57,836 nt of DNA. Origin: a bacterium. GTDB taxonomy: Bacteria > Bacillota > Clostridia > Oscillospirales > Acutalibacteraceae. Below, piece by piece: positions 55,991 through 57,836 of the stretch (position 1 is the first letter of the stretch; each line of letters opens with the position of its first letter). The notes beneath the pieces are model-generated. The model was not told the origin of the DNA. It made no database searches and saw only the letters and a program-made list of their open reading frames with translations. The position numbers were made by a program, and so were the translations under genes. The stretch lies in the NCBI GenBank assembly GCA_022774755.1, contig JALFLK010000027.1:1-57836 (forward strand). Direction: 5' to 3'.

Positions 55991-56001
55991 AATAATCCTC
56001 C

Positions 56002-56036
56002 AAAAAAGGCAGGAAAAGTTCGGCTTTTCCTGCCTT
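56002..56036 (-). terminator. Terminator or attenuator between two membrane-protein genes
   Basis: On the - strand AAGGCAGGAAAAG and CTTTTCCTGCCTT form a 13-bp stem followed by T residues. The T-run merges with the GGAGG ribosome site of the next gene. Confidence 0.85.
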
Positions 56037-56048
56037 ATCCTTATATTC

Positions 56049-57338
56049 TTATTTCAATTTTGTACCGCAGTTGTTGCAGAACATATCGCTTCTGAATACC
56101 GCAGAACCGCAGTTCGGGCAGAAGCCGGGTTTGTTTTCTGCTGACGGCTGAACGTTTGCGGTAAACTCCTCTGCCAAATCAGGCTGACCTGTCGGCCGGG
56201 GGGGATTATTTTGCTGAGAATCATTGACCTCGGGCTGTTCCTGAGGGTTTACATCGTGAGCTAGCTCAGGCGCCTGTGCCGATTGCTGAGGCTGTTGATA
56301 TTCATCGTTAGAAATCGGCTGCTGAGGCATTTTCGGCTCAACAGGGCGATTGTTGATGTATGGATTTGAATATGGCTGTGTGTTTTGCTGAAAAGCTTCG
56401 GCACCGCCGGGTTGGAAATTCGGCGCAGCACCCATAGGATTGTTGTAAGGCTGATTTGCGTTAAAGTCCTGATTTGTTCCGTTAAGGAATCCGCTGATAT
56501 ATCCTGCATAGCGGACTGCAATTACGCCGTCGATTATTCCGGCAACACCTTGGACTCCCACTGTAATCATTATAAACATAAGCAACCATACAGGTGTTCC
56601 GGCAGTTAAAGTATTAGAAGCAACAAAAAGTATCATACAGTAAATAAGGGAGAAAATAAGGGATAATACAGAAAATACTATCTGCAAAACTCCGTAAACA
56701 GCGGCGCCCTTTTTATTGAGGTAAATACTTTGCATACTGTTTTTAACAGAGTGATAGTAGCGGATACGGCATATGGAAAAGAACAGAGAAAACGCTAAGA
56801 TAACTGTTAAGAAAATCAAAACGGCAATCACAATAGACGCTATTGCTGCGGTGTTAAGTGAACTGTAATAATAGTAAGAATAAGCATTAACAGAGGATAA
56901 TCCTGCGGCGGCGGCAGCGGAGACAATAAGAAATACAAAAAGAGATAAACCGATAAATACGGTCAGCACAATGGAAATTACCCAAAGCACCTTAAAAGAA
57001 CCTAAGGGCTTAGAAGCAGGACTTGGGTTTTTGCTTTTAAAGTACGCCCCGAACCAGCTAATTGCAATGAGAATTGACGGTATCAGGGCAATAATACCAA
57101 ACACAACGGTAAATCCGTATGAAACTGCAGAAACCTGACGGTTGACTGCCACCGAAGCATAAGAGCTTGAAAATCCTGCGGAGATAAATAAAATAACAAG
57201 CGTAATAGCCACCGTTATTGCTTGCAGGATTGCGCTTGCAAGCACTACGGGCTTTTTAAAGAAACCCTTGATAATATCGACATTTTGCTGATAAGGATTT
57301 ACATTGGGGTTTGGTGCGGGCTGATAATAGTTGTTCAT
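56049..57338 (-). CDS. Membrane protein with C-terminal zinc ribbon
   Basis: A 429-aa protein. N-terminal N/P/Y-rich stretch, then six predicted membrane helices (about residues 27-280). A long Q/N/P-rich linker follows, and a C-terminal zinc ribbon FCPNCGSAVFRSDMFCNNCG closes the protein. This plan is common among clostridial zinc-ribbon membrane proteins with no assigned function. AAAGGAG ribosome site. It leads a likely two-gene operon. Confidence 0.75.
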   Translation of the reverse strand: MNNYYQPAPNPNVNPYQQNVDIIKGFFKKPVVLASAILQAITVAITLVILFISAGFSSSYASVAVNRQVSAVSYGFTVVFGIIALIPSILIAISWFGAYFKSKNPSPASKPLGSFKVLWVISIVLTVFIGLSLFVFLIVSAAAAAGLSSVNAYSYYYYSSLNTAAIASIVIAVLIFLTVILAFSLFFSICRIRYYHSVKNSMQSIYLNKKGAAVYGVLQIVFSVLSLIFSLIYCMILFVASNTLTAGTPVWLLMFIMITVGVQGVAGIIDGVIAVRYAGYISGFLNGTNQDFNANQPYNNPMGAAPNFQPGGAEAFQQNTQPYSNPYINNRPVEPKMPQQPISNDEYQQPQQSAQAPELAHDVNPQEQPEVNDSQQNNPPRPTGQPDLAEEFTANVQPSAENKPGFCPNCGSAVFRSDMFCNNCGTKLK

Positions 57339-57580
57339 ATGTACACTCCTTTTAATTTGGTTATAATCCCAAATAATTATATTCGCTAAACTTATTTTAT
57401 ATTAAATGAAAAAGGATTGCAATATGCTGGCGAAATTTATAGAAAAAAGTATTACGCATAATTTATCGACAGAAATTTTTGTTATTCGATAAATTATTAC
57501 CCAATATATTGTGGTGTTTCGTCGTAAAATGCAGAAATAAATACTATTAAAAAATAATTCAAAATTTTTTGAAAAAAGGC

Positions 57581-57609
57581 TTGACATTTTGCCTGCTCTG
57601 CAATATAAT
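57581..57609 (+). promoter_or_regulatory. Strong promoter, probable rRNA operon
   Basis: Perfect TTGACA (57581-57586), 17-base spacer, perfect TATAAT (57604-57609), preceded by A/T-rich upstream-element-like DNA (57540-57575). The DNA from 57339 to 57580 shows no gene. Confidence 0.85.
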
Positions 57610-57836
57610 AATAAATGTTCCGCGTATGAACTGATATGCTTCAAGTCGATTAAAATTGCACAAAAAAATCAGCTCATACTTGTTAAAAGTGAACAAGCAG
57701 GACCTTGAAAATTAAACAACGAAGAAAGAACCCGTAATGACTTTGAGGTAGAGGAAACGGAAGCGAAAGCAGAGGTTTTTAAAGTACTTCAAGAATTACA
57801 GTGAGAAAAAACACTACAAAGAGTAAACGGAATACG
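57610..57836 (+). ncRNA. Probable 5' leader of a 16S rRNA operon
   Basis: Transcribed region after the strong promoter with no open frame. It contains ACCTTGAAAATTAAACAACG (57701-57720), which closely resembles the pre-16S leader and spacer sequences of Firmicutes. The mature 16S start is not reached within the window, so this is inference from promoter strength and leader resemblance. Confidence 0.65.

Noticed and set aside
57402..57644. An 80-codon open frame on the - strand at the right end
   Set aside because: It overlaps a perfect + strand promoter in AT-rich DNA and has no ribosome site.

Overview
This window is the replication-origin region of a low-GC Gram-positive bacterium, most likely an anaerobic gut-type clostridium (Oscillospirales or Ruminococcaceae-like). 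The evidence is the order gyrA, gyrB, remB, recF, yaaA, dnaN, dnaA // rpmH, rnpA, yidD, yidC, jag, mnmE, mnmG, rsmG, noc, parA, parB, serS, together with a CIRCE-controlled hrcA-grpE-dnaK-dnaJ operon, [FeFe]-hydrogenase maturases, strong Shine-Dalgarno sites, many TTG starts and PTEAPTQ-type surface proteins. No name below genus level can be defended from the sequence.

Layout. 1-12 kb (+ strand, pointing towards the origin): the end of an unknown gene, a three-gene ABC-2 exporter, a zinc/cadmium efflux operon (SmtB-type repressor, separate HMA protein, CPC-type P1B ATPase), a hydrogenase-maturation operon (TM1266-type regulator, hydE, hydG, hydF) and a lipoprotein MBL hydrolase with its DUF3006 partner. 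12.3-33 kb (- strand, leading strand of the left replichore): a membrane protein, prmA, the heat-shock operon, rpsT, three envelope genes, gyrA, a thioesterase, gyrB, two zinc-ribbon membrane proteins, remB, recF, yaaA, dnaN and dnaA. 33.2-44.7 kb (+ strand): ribosome and RNase P genes, the membrane insertase, tRNA modification, nucleoid segregation genes and serS. 44.9-57.8 kb is mixed: envelope proteins, guaB, an iron-sulfur-type flavoprotein, rpsI-rplM, a Usp-like protein, a ROK kinase, three tRNAs (Met, Glu, Leu), four more membrane or lipoprotein genes, and finally the promoter and leader of an operon that looks like rRNA and continues past the window.

How the parts work together. dnaA, dnaN, recF and gyrase start and support replication. 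The probable unwinding site lies between dnaA and dnaN, where DnaA-trios sit beside unusual TGTTAAA-type 9-mers instead of TTATCCACA boxes. The DnaA recognition helix is altered too (RHYST in place of RDHTT). ParA, ParB, Noc and two perfect parS sites, one inside mnmG, organise the origin after replication.

The least explained DNA is intergenic. A family of interspersed repeats (TCGGGCA ... TGCCCGG arms) occurs as single copies, inverted pairs, a 97-bp tandem array and a 205-bp near-identical duplication. Two short insertions downstream of rpsI and tRNA-Leu share a hairpin core, and each is bracketed by a perfect 44-49 bp duplication of the host gene's 3' end plus its terminator. These, and the DnaA/origin pair, are the best candidates for undescribed biology.
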